Below, piece by piece: positions 1-11,600 of a DNA stretch of 64,000 nucleotides. The translations under genes and the position numbers were made by a program. Below the pieces are notes generated by a model that saw only the letters and a list, made by a program, of their open reading frames with translations, ran no database searches and had not been told where the DNA came from. How positions within the stretch are numbered: position 1 is the stretch's first letter; every line of letters starts with the position of its first letter. The stretch comes from Pseudisothecium myosuroides (taxonomy: Eukaryota > Streptophyta > Bryopsida > Hypnales > Lembophyllaceae), in contig OX637288.1 in NCBI GenBank assembly GCA_951799445.1, forward strand, positions 32,095,288-32,159,287, read 5' to 3'.

Positions 1-1207
1 AATCCATAAAAAGAGTGTAGAACCGAAATAGGGTTGTGTCATACCCATTATAGTATTTGGTCTAGATTTGTGTTTTTTACTTAGAATCCCCCAAACCTTG
101 CCTAAAAATAGTATAGAAATAACGAAAAGGTTAGATTTGGAGGATTCGAGTCACACAGCCCCAAAAAGGCTAAATCCCACCATGAATGTGGCGATTCATG
201 GCTAGGTCGGTCCGAGGGATCCTCAGCGAGGCCACTAGGTCGGGTCCTAGAGTTAGATTTAGAATTCCCCATTAGATCGACGAATTCCCAAAATCCCGAT
301 TGTTAGCATGCAGGAGCCACTCACGCAAGACTGAGCCTGTGGAGGAATCTACAGCCCAAGGATGGTGTTCTAGGGTGAATCCCATGCCAGGAGTCCAACG
401 GCGAAATCGGTTTGCCAAGATTCCTCCACCTGCAGAAGATTCCCGCACCATCGCTAATTCAAGGAGATGTCCAGTTTAAATCTCCATTGACCAATCGTGC
501 CAGGTACGGAAACACACCCGCACGTCTTTCATGCGACTCCCTGAGAGGTCACGTGAAAAATCCCGGCATCTTCCGACTTGCAGAAGAACCTTTTTCCGGG
601 TGGTCAACCCTCCTAACCTCCAACGGGAATTTCATGGAAATTACCCAGGTTACAATAAAATCTCACTAAAAATTAGACTAGCTTGTTTTATGTTAATAAT
701 GCGCTCCGTGAAGTTTCACGACATTCCGATAGCGGCAAGTACCCGAACCGGCGAGGTTCCTCGGGAATTAACCACGTGGCGGGGTCCCCGCCACGTTGAC
801 CGGCATTCCGGGACCATACGATGGCGAAACGAAGTCAACCAAAAGTCCTTCCCGACTCTCTCGCACCTACCGGAGACCCTAGGCTATTCACATTTCTCAA
901 AATAGGAGACCCCCAAGATCTAGGATTTTACCACGATTTGGTTTTTAAACTAAATTAGCCTACGATGGGTTTTTGGCCTCGGTACGGGGGGTAGAGGGAT
1001 CTAGGAATAAACACGGCGTTCTGGATCCAACGGCGCAATCCGTTCGGCGATTGGAGCTAATCTCCAAAAGTTAGGATGTTGGTCCAGCATAGATGGTAGA
1101 AGTAGAAATTTAGGATGTAGGATGAAAATCTTTGAAGATGAGGATGAAAATCCCCGTTGATAACGTTACCTTAGAACTCTAGAGGGAGGGGTGAGCCCTT
1201 GGAAACC

Positions 1208-1215
1208 TATATAAG
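1208..1215 (+). promoter_or_regulatory. TATA box (TATATAAG) of the LTR-like element
   Basis: TATATAAG is followed by GGGCCCC and a CT-rich stretch (TTTCTCTCTCTAGAAC) typical of plant transcript starts about 30 bases downstream. It lies inside the LTR-like region, so it is read as the element's own promoter. Confidence 0.45.
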
Positions 1216-1639
1216 GGCCCCATTTCTCTCTCTAGAACACCCCCTCACTTTTGTTTGGGTCCGTGGGTCCAAGTTGCTTTGGATATTTTGGCGTTTGAAG
1301 CCAAAAACCTCTACGGTGTTTTTGGAGCACTTTTTGCTCCATTGTTGCTAGATTTCAAGCTTTGAAGGTCCTTGGGGGTCCTTCTATCTTGCCTTGTGTA
1401 CTTCTCGTGCGGTTGTTATACCCTTGTTACGAGTTAAGAGTCCTTGTTCTCTCTTGTTGTACCTTTGTGAGCTAACTTGTGAGTTTAGAAGTCTTTTGGG
1501 GTCGTGTCCTAATCCTAAAGTCACCCCCCACCGTACCTTGGCGATGCCGCTTTGGGGGGCCTTTAGCTTGTGAAGTTGTGTGTCTTTACGTGTACTAAAA
1601 CGTGTGTTTTCCTTACTTATGTGTCCTCACCCCCTTCTA

Positions 1640-1945
1640 ATCTTTCCCTTGTTGCGTGGACCCCCTCTCGGGACGGCGAAGCTTTGGCTTTGTCACACGT
1701 GTTTCTAAGTTTGTCTTTTTATCTTCTTCTAATATTCCCCTTGTTGCGTGGACCCCCCTTCGGGACGGCGAAGCTTTGGCTTTGTCACACGTGTTTCTAA
1801 GTCTGTCTTTTCTATCTTCTTCTAATATCCCCCTTGTTGCGTAGACCCCCCCTCGGGACGGCGAAGCTTTGGCTTTGTCACACGTGTTTTTAAGTTTGTC
1901 TTTTTATCTTCTTCTAATATTCCCCTTGTTGCGTGGACCCCTCAA
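1640..1945 (+). repeat. Tandem repeat, about 92-bp unit, roughly 3.3 copies
   Basis: The phrase GTTGCGTGGACCCC occurs at about 1651, 1743, 1836 (one base changed) and 1928, giving spacings of 92, 93 and 92 bases. Each unit continues with GGGACGGCGAAGCTTTGG and CACACGTGTTT. It lies inside the LTR-like element. Open frames that cross it are by-products of the repeat. Confidence 0.9.
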
Positions 1946-2329
1946 ATCGACGGCGAAGCTTTGAACTAGTAACAACGTCAAGTCCTACAGTGTGTGTTAA
2001 AATACTCTTAGACGGCGGAGCTTTGAACCCATGGAGTGTCGCAAGTCCTAAAGTTGGTGTTAAACCCGATTTTATGGCGAAGCTTTGAACCTCCATAGCC
2101 TTAGATTCCAAAGTCTAGTTTCCAAGACCTTTGTGGAATCCTCCAGAGTTTAGCTTCCAAGAGATGTAGGTTCCCTTGTACTTATTAAGTGTAGTGTCTT
2201 CCCAAAGTTTATCTAGTTTAGTTGTTTCCTAGGGTCTTAGTGAGTTTAGTACCCCCAAGGTTTTATTTCCCCCTAGCCTTAAAATAGCCTTAGCAAAATT
2301 TCAGTCCTAAATAGCCTTAGAGAAAAAAC

Positions 2330-2470
2330 CCAGCAATCCCAACCAGCATTCCAACCAGCAATCCCAACCAGTAATCCCAACCAGCATCCCAATCAGCAAC
2401 CCCAACCAGTAATCCCAACCAGCATCCCGACCAGCCTCCCAACCAGCATCCCATCAGCATCCCATCAGAG
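2330..2470 (+). repeat. Minisatellite of AACCAGCATCCC-type units
   Basis: About a dozen imperfect units of 11-12 bases (AACCAGCATCCC and AACCAGTAATCCC variants) follow one another. A GC-rich stretch with CCAGCCAGCCAGCC comes just after. The inverted element copy has a comparable GC-rich stretch at 10350-10510. The matching minus-strand open frame (Trp/Gly/Leu rich) is an artefact of the repeat. Confidence 0.85.
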
Positions 2471-3152
2471 AAAAAAAAACGATTTTTATTTAAATCCCGA
2501 CCCCCAGCCAGCCAGCCAGCCGGGAAGGGCAGCAGGCTCCGGTGGGCAGCAGGTTCCTCCAAAATTTTGATTCCTTTTTTTTTTGTCTCACGTTTTGGTT
2601 CTCTCAACCCAGAACACGAACAAAGATAAAGCAAACTCAAGGAATGTTGGGCTAATTAAGTGCTAAGCAGGGGTGAAGCAGAATTAGGGCCAATACAAAA
2701 ATACGAAAGGGAGGAGGAAGAAGAGAGCGGAGTACCACCGTACCTGCACACGAAAACGGTCTCTATCACCACTCCCACTTACACACAATGGAAGGAAATT
2801 AGGGAGAGGGATGTGTTATAGGAGTGAAAAGGAGAGAGACGATGAATAGTGCCTAGCTAGAAGATTAGGTAGGAAATCTAGAAGAACTCCTTGCAACCGT
2901 TGGGAAGAAGATTAGGATGACACAAAGCAAGGTTGCGTAAGAGGGTAGGAAAGAACAATTAAGCCCTTCTCGTAGTTTGAAACCATAGTGTAAGACCCAT
3001 AAAGGCTTAGGTGGAATAGTGCTAGTGTAGAAGAAAGAGGAGAAAGAAAAGAAAGGAGGAAGGGAAAGAGGGAGTTTAGATCATCAAAATTGTAATATTT
3101 TCTCAATAAGCGGTGAGCTTGGAAAAAATTCAAAACAAAGCCAAAGACTACC

Positions 3153-3215
3153 ATGGAGCGTGAGGATGTACACGTGGACGTGGACGAAGTCATTTCCGAC
3201 ACCGGTAGTGAAGAG
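3153..3215 (+). other. Exon-like leader: start codon, 21 acidic codons, then a splice donor
   Basis: ACCATGG begins a 21-codon frame rich in Asp, Glu and Val. It ends exactly at GAGGAG-type sequence followed by GTGAGTTT, a strong splice donor. In the inverted copy of the element the same place (9660 down to 9611, minus strand) again has ATG, a 16-codon frame rich in Gln, Asp and Leu, and a GTAAGAG donor. The two peptides differ, but the arrangement is kept. It could be a spliced leader of a lost element protein or captured host sequence; no family is recognised. Confidence 0.35.
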
Positions 3216-3259
3216 GTGAGTTTTTGATTTAATCTTTGATGTTTCTCCCTAATTAGCAT

Positions 3260-4400
3260 TTATTGCCCTAATCTGCCCTTAGAGCGTGATTAGCATCCGA
3301 GATTAGTGTAGATTAGAAGTTTAGATTCAAAAGTTGATAGATTAGGAATAGAGGTTTCCGAAAACATTTTATAATTAAGATTTGACCGTAAACTGACCGC
3401 GTTAGGCTAAGTTAAGCGGTAGGGGGTAGAACGGAGGAATTTTAATAAAAATTGAACCACAAGAAACAATGGACGGAAATTAGGATTAGATTAGAAGGAG
3501 AATTTAGGATAAAAATTAAAGATCAATTAACGGGTAAAAACCTAGAGTTAAATTAAGATTTTAATTAGGGAAGTTAAAATTCAAAAGTCGGAATTTGGAG
3601 TTAACTTTGGGAAGTAGAAAGTAGAATAGGAAATAGAAGTCAAAAGTAGAATCCACTTAGGAAGTAGATTGTTGAGTTAAAAATAGAGTTAAAATTAGAA
3701 GTCAAAACCCTAGAGTTAAAAGTTGGAATTAAATTTAGGAGGATAACATTTAGAGCTAATCTAGGATTAAAACGATAGGATTAAATTTGGAAGTAGAAGT
3801 CAAAAGTCAAAAGTCAAAAGTTTAGATTAAATTAAAAGGTTAAATTTTAGTCAATTGGGGAGTAAAAAGTGAGAGTGAAAAGCTAAAAGTAGAAGTCAAA
3901 AGTTAGAAGTAGAAGTAAAATTTTAGAGTTAGTAGAAAAATCTAGAGTCAAAGTGAAAACGTAGAGTCAAACCTAGAGGTTAAAATTGGGGATTAATTTT
4001 AGAAGTAAAAATTTAGAGTTAAAAGTCAAAAACCTAGAGTAAATTAGGAGTAAAAATCTACAGTGAAAAGGGAAAATTTAGAGTTAACTTTAGAGGGTAA
4101 ATCCTAGAGTAGTTTAGAAATAAGAACATAGAATTAGAGGTGAAACTTAGAATAGAATAGAGGAGTAAAAACTTAGAGTTGAAAGTTAAACCTAGAGTTT
4201 AATTCCGAGGATAAATTTCAGAGTTAAATTAGGAGTAAAAACCTAGAGTTAAAAGTCGGTAGTTAATATTTAAACCCAAGTTAAAAGAGTAAAAATCTAG
4301 AGTTTCATTTAGAGGTTGAAGATTAGAGTAAGAGTTAAACTTTAGAGTTAGTCTTTAGAGTAGAACTTCTAGGTGGAGACTTAAAATCCCACGATAGTCT
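3260..4400 (+). repeat. Purine-rich degenerate short tandem repeats
   Basis: About 1.1 kb is dominated by variants of AGAGTTAAAAGTCAAAA and AAACCTAGAGTTA on the plus strand, with very few cytosines. No open frame of interest occurs. The tract follows the exon-like leader and belongs to the LTR-like element. Confidence 0.7.
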
Positions 4401-4668
4401 TAGAGGTTCATGGAAGGAACATAGGGGTTCCTCTTTTCACATAGTTAGGGACGTTAGAAATGACGCCAACTACCCAGTCTACCCTCGACATCGGATAGAT
4501 AGTTAGGGAGTTAGAATTTTACCATTATCCCTGAGCATTGCAGTTACCTTGTGAGTTACTACATGCATTCTAATTATTCGCTGCCATCCACGACCCTTAG
4601 GAAACGTTAGCAAAAAAGATCCATTGTTTGGAAGGCACAGTGGACCGCGCTCACAACACCCCCATATA

Positions 4669-5989
4669 TTAAAAAAGTGGATAAAGGCATAGAACCTGGT
4701 CAGTGTTCGCTCTATTACCAAGGGTGGGTAATCTTGCGCCCACAGAGTTGGATATAAAATTAAACCTTTGTTTGCATTCTAGCTGAATCACACTGCTCTT
4801 TGCCTTGCCGATCGCCTTGAATTGTGTATTCTGATCTTCAATCACTTGGTGTTTCAAATCTTTGTCATTTGTGTGGAGCAGTACTAGATCTTTGTCATTT
4901 GTTTGGAGCATGACTCTAGGTACTCCTTGGGATAGCAACTCTATATAATATGTAGGGGGGACCATTTTAAGAAGAGCAAAAAAAGTTGATTACTTCAAAT
5001 TTGATAATTTATTATAATGTTTAAAGAGCTTTTAATGAAGCTTTTACAATGGAGAGCTAGGGCTGAGATTTCTAATAAATTTCAATACCTTGCCTAGGAT
5101 TGTACAAATCTCGTTGTATGTCTTCCACTTCAAGTTGCATGAACTTGTGACATTGGTATTCACTCCACAAACGGTGCATTTTTTGGAGGTTGAATCATTG
5201 TCGCAGCTTCTTGTATTTGAAATAATGTTCCAACCATTTTAGGCCTCTTTTTAGAGTTGCTTCTTCTCATCTTCTCATTCTTCAAGTGATTTTCCAAAGA
5301 TGACTTGTCTTCTTGTGTCTATAGAAAATTCTTTGAATTAGCATTTCTTTTCAAAGCAATTAAGCAAATGACATGCTTCAAATCAACAAAATCAACCTCA
5401 TAGCCACTATAACTACTATGATATGAGTATTAAAGACCCTCAATTTGTTTGTAATACCTAAGTACGTACCTTCTTCATTCAAACAAACCGGTCTCACATA
5501 ATCAATTAATCCTCCTTTATCCAATCATTTCACAATTTTTTGAATACAAGCTAAATACCATGTCAACTTTTTACCTTCTTCTATCATGATGGCAACATCA
5601 TCAAACAAGCCTACTTCCTCAATCTCCTCAGCACCTTCTGACAAGGATGAACTGTCAGCTGAACTTCTATATTGCACTTGCCGTAGCATATCTAATGGCA
5701 ATTTAGATAATGAATGTCCATTGAGCTTTGTAATGATGTCTCATTTTAAACACTAGACCCTTTTCTGGCACATCAACAACTAGTGACACAATACATGCAT
5801 CATTATCTTTACGGTTTGAAGAACTTCTATTTATTTGACTTTGTTGCTCAATGTCTAAGACAGAACTCCTCAAATCAAATTGTCATCAATAGATGTGCTA
5901 ATTTTTGAATTTGATTCATTCACTTAAACATTATTAATCATCACTTCACTAGTTTCATTATCCACTTCTATGGTACATTGTTCTACAAT
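4669..5989 (-). pseudogene. Decayed gene of unknown family, 3' part (downstream of the CACTA insertion)
   Basis: Read on the minus strand from 5989, protein-like stretches appear in changing frames with several stops. One is an acidic/Ser-rich stretch near 5985-5880. Another, near 5720-5530, includes LSEGAEEIEEVGLFDDVA then EEGKKLTWYLACIQK. A third, near 5400-5300, contains EVDFVDLKHVICLIALK. A Cys-rich tail near 5170-5100 has KCTVCG and later SCNLKWKTYNEIC, a possible zinc-binding end. The open frame at 4965-4669 may be a last exon. Frameshifts and stops make it a pseudogene. It continues the fragments at 11949-12780 on the far side of the transposon. I do not recognise the protein family. 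Confidence 0.5.
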
Positions 5990-6661
5990 CACTACTAGAA
6001 AGTAGTGACCAATGTGACAAAAAATCAACAACAATCTGTTGTTCTAAGTAGCAATGAACATGAATTACAAACTTTAACTATACAAATGTCATTTCCGTTT
6101 TGTTGATCTGGGTACTATACATTGTGATTTTTTTTTTAAACAATTTTTAAAAATCCTTTGGAATCTTTAGAATCTTTTTTAAATCATTTTCAAATATTTA
6201 GAATCTTTTGGAAATATTTTGGAATATTTTTAGAATCTTAACATCTTTCGGTATCTTTTGGAATTTTCTTCAAAGTTTGAACATAGAGGTTGAATTGTAA
6301 TCAAATTTTCTAAATCAAATTTGAACTAGATCTTGAATTTGATTAGAATTCTAATTAGTTCCAAAACCTAATTCAATTTTGATTCAAATAAATATATTTG
6401 ATGGAGTTCTAATTTAATTAGAATTCAAATCCAATTTCAATTGAATTTTCTACGAACTACAATTTAACTAGAACTAAAACTTATACTTCGATTAAAATTT
6501 ATATTTATATTTTGAAATTTAATACAATAAGTCTAGAAATTAAGCTTTAGAACTTTTTTGGTAGCTTTATTTTATAATATGACTTTTCTACAAGCACTTT
6601 TGAAATATTCTCATTTTAATTTTGAATTTGATTAGAATTCTAAGTTTTGAATCAAAATAGT

Positions 6662-7604
6662 TTAACCCCTAAAGGACCGGCATGCATTTTTTGGCCGTAT
6701 AGAAATTTTGGGCAGGTCCATGTGACTAGAGATTTCCATATTTTAAGCTGAAATTTTAATAGAAGGTGGGCGCGAGGAATATCTTTCATATGCACTAAAT
6801 TTCAGGACATTTGGAAATAGGATTCAAAAGTTATGACCAAAAATGTTACTTTTTTTTCGTAACTGGGCAGTCCGGGCAGCAAGAAAAATTTGGCAAAATT
6901 TTGATTTTTTTTTTTTAATATTTTTTTTCTTGTAGATTATATTTTTGTCTATCTAGAAAGCTTTGATTCATTTCATTTGGATTTGTTATGAGAAAGTTAT
7001 GGACATTCTTGTTTTTCGGGCAGTTAGAGCATCTTCTTGAAAAAAATAACTTGTAGGATTCATTTCTAAATGCTATTTTTGCAATTTTTCGAAAAAAAAA
7101 ATTCTCATGGTTTAGTTTACTTGCTAGAACAATCTCACCATTGGAATTAGTGTATTTTAATTCCATCTAAAATATATTAATGTTTTAGATTTTCCTTCTA
7201 TCTCGTACCTACTTCTACTTAATAAATTTTTTAGGAATGATAATTAAGTTTTTTTGAATATATTTTTTTTCCCTAGACTCTCAAATCAATTCTCTACTAT
7301 AAATATTTAAAGCACAAAACTCTGTAGTGTAAAAATTTTAAGTGAAAAATGTTTAAAATCAAAAAATCTAGTCCCGCAATGTGCTGAAATACTTGTTTTT
7401 TCCACTTTAAACGCAGATATCTTGCAATCTGAGCGGTCAAAAATTCTGAAATTTTTTCTACACATTTTCATACTAGTTAGGTGTAAGATCTTACGGTTAG
7501 ATGAGCAAAAAAAACATTTTTCCTTTTTTTTTACTCCTTGCTATAGAAATGGCAGTTTTGATGGTTTTTTGGTAGAAAAAAGGCCTTGGGCCTTTAGGGG
7601 TTAA
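6662..7604. mobile_element. TTAA-flanked element with CCCCTAAAGG terminal repeats, nested in the CACTA element
   Basis: The left end reads TTAA then CCCCTAAAGGACC. The right end, reversed, reads TTAA then CCCCTAAAGGCCC. A TTAA target and terminal repeats starting with CCC are the signature of piggyBac-type elements. The 935-bp interior has no transposase frame; it contains repeated phrases about GGGCAG and AAAAATTT. The same family signature recurs at 46.8, 47.9, 53.7 and 55.6 kb. Confidence 0.65.
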
Positions 7605-8016
7605 ACTTTAAGATAGTACAAATTTTGAACTATAGAATATTTGTTTCAAAGTTCCAAACTATTTTACTCCAATTTCTTCAATATTTGACTTTCAAATTTT
7701 CAACTATTCAAATTCTAAAGTTTTTACTATTCAAATTTGAATACTTCCAAATTCAAATTGAGCTACTCAAATTAAACTACTGAAATTTGAACTATTTAAA
7801 ATTTAAATTTTTTATTTTTAACTATTCAAACTCTAATTAAGTTTAGAACTATTCAAACTAACTAAGTTTAAAGCTGTTCAAACTTTAAGTTTTGAACTAC
7901 AAAAAAAATGTGATTTTCAGCCAAAGCACCTTCTACTAAAATGCTTGCCAATAATTCTAAACATCTTAGAAAAAATTGAAGTTTTCTTACAAAAACTAGA
8001 CTTGAATACAAAACTT

Positions 8017-8050
8017 TTAGGGTTTTAGGGTTAAAGGGTTTAGGGTTTAG
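8017..8050 (+). repeat. Short interstitial telomere-like tract (TTTAGGG variants)
   Basis: TTAGGGTTTTAGGGTTAAAGGGTTTAGGGTTTAGG-type repeats occur in a single short run, four to five degenerate units. It may be a repair-captured or drifted sequence rather than a functional telomere. Confidence 0.6.
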
Positions 8051-8177
8051 GACAAAGTATGAAGGAAAAAATAGCCTTTAAAGTCTACTAAATTTTGGAA
8101 GACACCCTATAAAGGCTAAATGCATGCACTTGGTAAATAATAAATGAAATTAAAATATACATAGTGTACATTTAGTT

Positions 8178-8245
8178 GTACCTTTGGTGCAATGGTTAAA
8201 ACCTTAGACCTTCAACCTTGAGGTTCAAGGTTCAAACCTCACCGG
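8178..8245 (+). repeat. tRNA-like SINE head with pol III box A and near-consensus box B
   Basis: TGGTGCAATGG at 8185-8195 matches the box A consensus (TRGYNNARNGG) at every defined base. GGTTCAAACCT at 8229-8239 matches box B (GGTTCRANNCC) except at the last base. The spacing is 33 bases, normal for tRNA-type promoters. The arms do not fold into a proper tRNA, so this is a tRNA-derived SINE candidate and not a tRNA gene. The 3' end was not located. Confidence 0.45.
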
Positions 8246-8689
8246 AGGTGGGTTGCCTATGTGGCGCTCTATTTGTGTAGCAAGGGTTGTCCACGTGGCA
8301 ACTACCTACATGGCGCCTCTGTCCACGCGGTAGATGCTCGTGCGGCGGGCAGCTGCCTACATGTCACTGCTCTTTTTGGCAAGGCAACCTATGTGGTACT
8401 ACTGTCATGTCACATTGGTCTATTGTGAGCGCTTATTTATCCACCCTTGATTCTTAAACGAGCACAACTAGGTTCTTGGTAAATAAACGTTTGACTCAAT
8501 CTATGGGTGTCTAGCACCAGTCCATTGTGCCTTCCAAGCAATGGATCTTTCCTACATTTCTATTGTTTGCTGACTTGTATAACAAAAATGAACCTGATTG
8601 GAATTACCTTGACTACCTTAGCTAATTCAAAGCTTAAGAGGGCCTGGGGTTTAAGAAAGAAGGTTATCTTAGTCCAAACTTATCTATTC

Positions 8690-11600
8690 TAAGTGAAAGA
8701 GTTCCTCATGCCATTTCTAAAAATGTAAAGTTCATTTAATTTGGACACTCCTAGAGGAAGTTATGGACGGATGAAGTTTTAACCTTAACGGGTGCTTCTA
8801 AACTTCATCCATTCAATTCTATGGACTTGCAATTCCAATTCGACTTGGAACTTGGTCTATGAGTCTAATTCCTTAAGTTTAACATAAATACCAAGACTCA
8901 ACTCAGACGGATGAAATCCCCTAGAATTTATCCGTTACTTGTTCTAAACTTCATCCCTTCCTAACAGTTATGGTTTTAGGTCTTTTCTTGAGTTTGTTTT
9001 AGTTTGGTTTCAGCCTAAGTTTGTTCTATGAGGTTCTAAATCTATAATTAACCTAAGCCTAACTCTAAAGCTCCAAATTCACCTTCTAGTTTTACCTAAG
9101 GAGCTGAATTATGGTCATCAAATTACTATTTTTAGGAAGTTAAGACTTATTCCTTGTAGACCTTGGTTTTACCTTTCTAGTGTGACTAGTCACTCTAGAT
9201 TTGGACTCTCTTAGCAAAAGTTGTACATGGATGAAGTTTGACCGCTAATCGGTGTTTAAAACTTCATCCACTAATCACCGTTAACCTTGATTTCAAAACT
9301 AATTTCTAATTTCATTTCTGGCTCTTAGATTATTCCTACTTTTTAGATTCTATTCCTTGTTTCTCTTGGATGAAATTTGCTAAGCTTCATCCAACATGAC
9401 TCCCTAACTTCATCCACTGATAACTTCTTCGTTTCAGCTCGGATTTTGACGTGTTTTAGGTTTTTGGAAACCTCTCGACTTCTACTTTAGGATTCTCTAT
9501 TCAATTTTGACCTGAATTCTATTCCTAATGGCCTGAATCTTCCTTAGGCCTCGGACTATTGATTGCTAATAGTCAAGATTTAAATGGAGAGAAATGGTTT
9601 AGACTCTTACTCATATTGGAGATCTTGGATTAGGTCGCTGAGATTTCCTTCTTGTGCCATTTTTGGTGACCCTCTTGTTCCTTAGAATTTTGGCAATTTG
9701 AATTCATGTGAGGTGGCTTCAATTGTTAAATTATCTCCTTTTTCTTTTTTGTTCTATCTTTTCCTCCTATCTTTCCCTTCGACACTATTCCTTACTACAC
9801 TATTCGGACCACTCCGTGGTAATGGCTACCAACCACCTTACGCCCTCTAGGGTCATTAATTTGCATGTTCTTTTGGGCCTCTTACGTATTGCCACCCTAT
9901 AGCTCACGATGCTCTTCGAGATTTCCCTAATCTCCTTCTTCTTCCATCTTCTTCTTCTTCTTAAGCCTCTTCTATTGTCATTCTTCTCAACTTTTTGGTT
10001 GCCTTGATGTGTAGGAGCTTGTTGATGAAGGTGGAAAGTGTTTACTTGAAAGATGGGAGGTGGTGGAGTGAGTTAGGCTTAACTTCTACGTCCTTCTAGG
10101 CCCCCTCTTTGATTTATACTTCTCTTGACTAATCTTCTTGCCTTAGTTTAATTTAATTCTACTCTATTCTATCTAATGCTCTTGACTTTGTTTGGATCAA
10201 CCCTACTTCTATCCTTCTCTATTTAGTTTCCCTTTTCTAGTAAATACTATCTCTAATCCTAGTCTAGTTAAGCTTTCCCCCCCTCCTTTCCTTTTTTAAT
10301 TTGTCAAGATTAGAAAATAATCCCCCAAAAAATAAAATAAACAAACAAGGCCAAGGCTTGGCCGGCCAAGAGCCTGGCCGCTCAAACTCACTGGCTTGCT
10401 CCGGCTGCTGGCTGGCTCGGGCTTGCTAGCCGACTCGAGCTATTGGTCGGTCCCGGGCTTGGTCGCCGGGGCTGGCTGGGCTTGGCCCTCCTCTGGGCTT
10501 GATCACCGGGGTTGGAAGGGAACTTGCTATAATTTACAAAACAAAGGCACTTAAGACAAGAAGGGGGAAGTATTACATCACAAAGTTTAGACCCTACGAT
10601 TTGGCAACAATTATTGTGCGGTTATCGTTGTTTCATGGGTTCGTACCATAATTGCACTAACTCAATGTATTTTTACGCACTGAATCAGTGCGAAAACAAT
10701 GAATATCAATAGCGTACGGTTTATGTACTTTAACTATATGATTGTTGTGCAATTTTGACACAACAATTGTATAGTTAAAGTACATAAACCGTACGCTATT
10801 GATATTCATTGTTTTCGCACTGATTCAGTGCGTAAAAATACACTGAGTCAGTGCGATTATGGTACGAACCCATGAAACAACGATAACCGCACGATAATTG
10901 CTGCCAAATTGTAGGGTCTAAACTTTGTGATGTAACCCTGACCTCCTTTAATTTAATGGCTATCCATACTACTATGGAGTGCCAGTTTCGGAAGCTAAAC
11001 CTTGGAATGTTTCCCACGTCTTTTGGAAACTAAACCTTGATACCAAGGTCTACAGGGGTTCAAGGCTCCGCCATGATTTCAGTTTTAACACCGAATCTAG
11101 GACTTGTAGGACCTAAAGGGCCGGAGCTCCGCCATTTTCTATGATTTAACACACAATCTAGGACTTAACACTTTCGGGGGGGGGTTCAAAGCTTCGCAGT
11201 AAGGGCTCTTTAAGACAACCAAAGAAGAAGGGACCTCCCTAGAGAAGGATTAGTTTGCTACAACTTCCCAAAGAGCCACGTAATCCTTACAACGGTTATT
11301 GACTTCCCAGTATAGTTCCGACCCTAGATCACAATCCAATGGCTATAGATTCCTTTGCTAGCCCGTCTTGAGAAAGTGACACCTACATGCTAATAATTGG
11401 GGTTTCTACTGTTTCGTCAATGGAATGGAAAAATTGAAACCTCCCTCGAAGAATCTATCTAAGAATCTTATTGGACTCTCCTCACACCAATTTAGCTAAG
11501 CATAGTCACATGCACAGTGATTTTAGGCTATTTTGGGTAAAAACCCTCAAACTTGTTAACCTTCACTACTTCCACGGTTCTAACTTATTCACAAGTGGAT

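Larger units (their letters stand above)
1..2300 (+). mobile_element. LTR-like repeat element, 5' part of copy 1 (truncated by the window edge)
   Basis: No long open frame is present. This stretch aligns by eye with the reverse complement of about 10940-11705. Shared blocks include the AAAAAGAGTGTA start, the TTAGCATG...CACTC block near 305-330, the AATCTA-AGCC block near 345-360 and the GGCGAAGCTTTGAAC blocks near 1950-2090. A TATA box at 1208 followed by a transcript-leader-like stretch fits an LTR promoter. The element probably starts left of the window. No gag or pol coding sequence was found, so a non-autonomous (LARD- or TRIM-like) element is the best guess. Neither LTR borders nor a primer binding site could be fixed. 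Confidence 0.5.

Noticed and set aside
2317..2640. Minus-strand open frame rich in Trp, Gly and Leu
   Set aside because: It is the translation of the minisatellite at 2330-2470, with no domain or conservation.
8180..8250. A functional tRNA gene
   Set aside because: Box A and B are present, but the anticodon and T arms do not pair and no intact acceptor stem aligns with box positions.
10796..11017. Minus-strand open frame of 73 codons
   Set aside because: It runs across one arm of the palindrome; the frame is a by-product of the inverted repeat.
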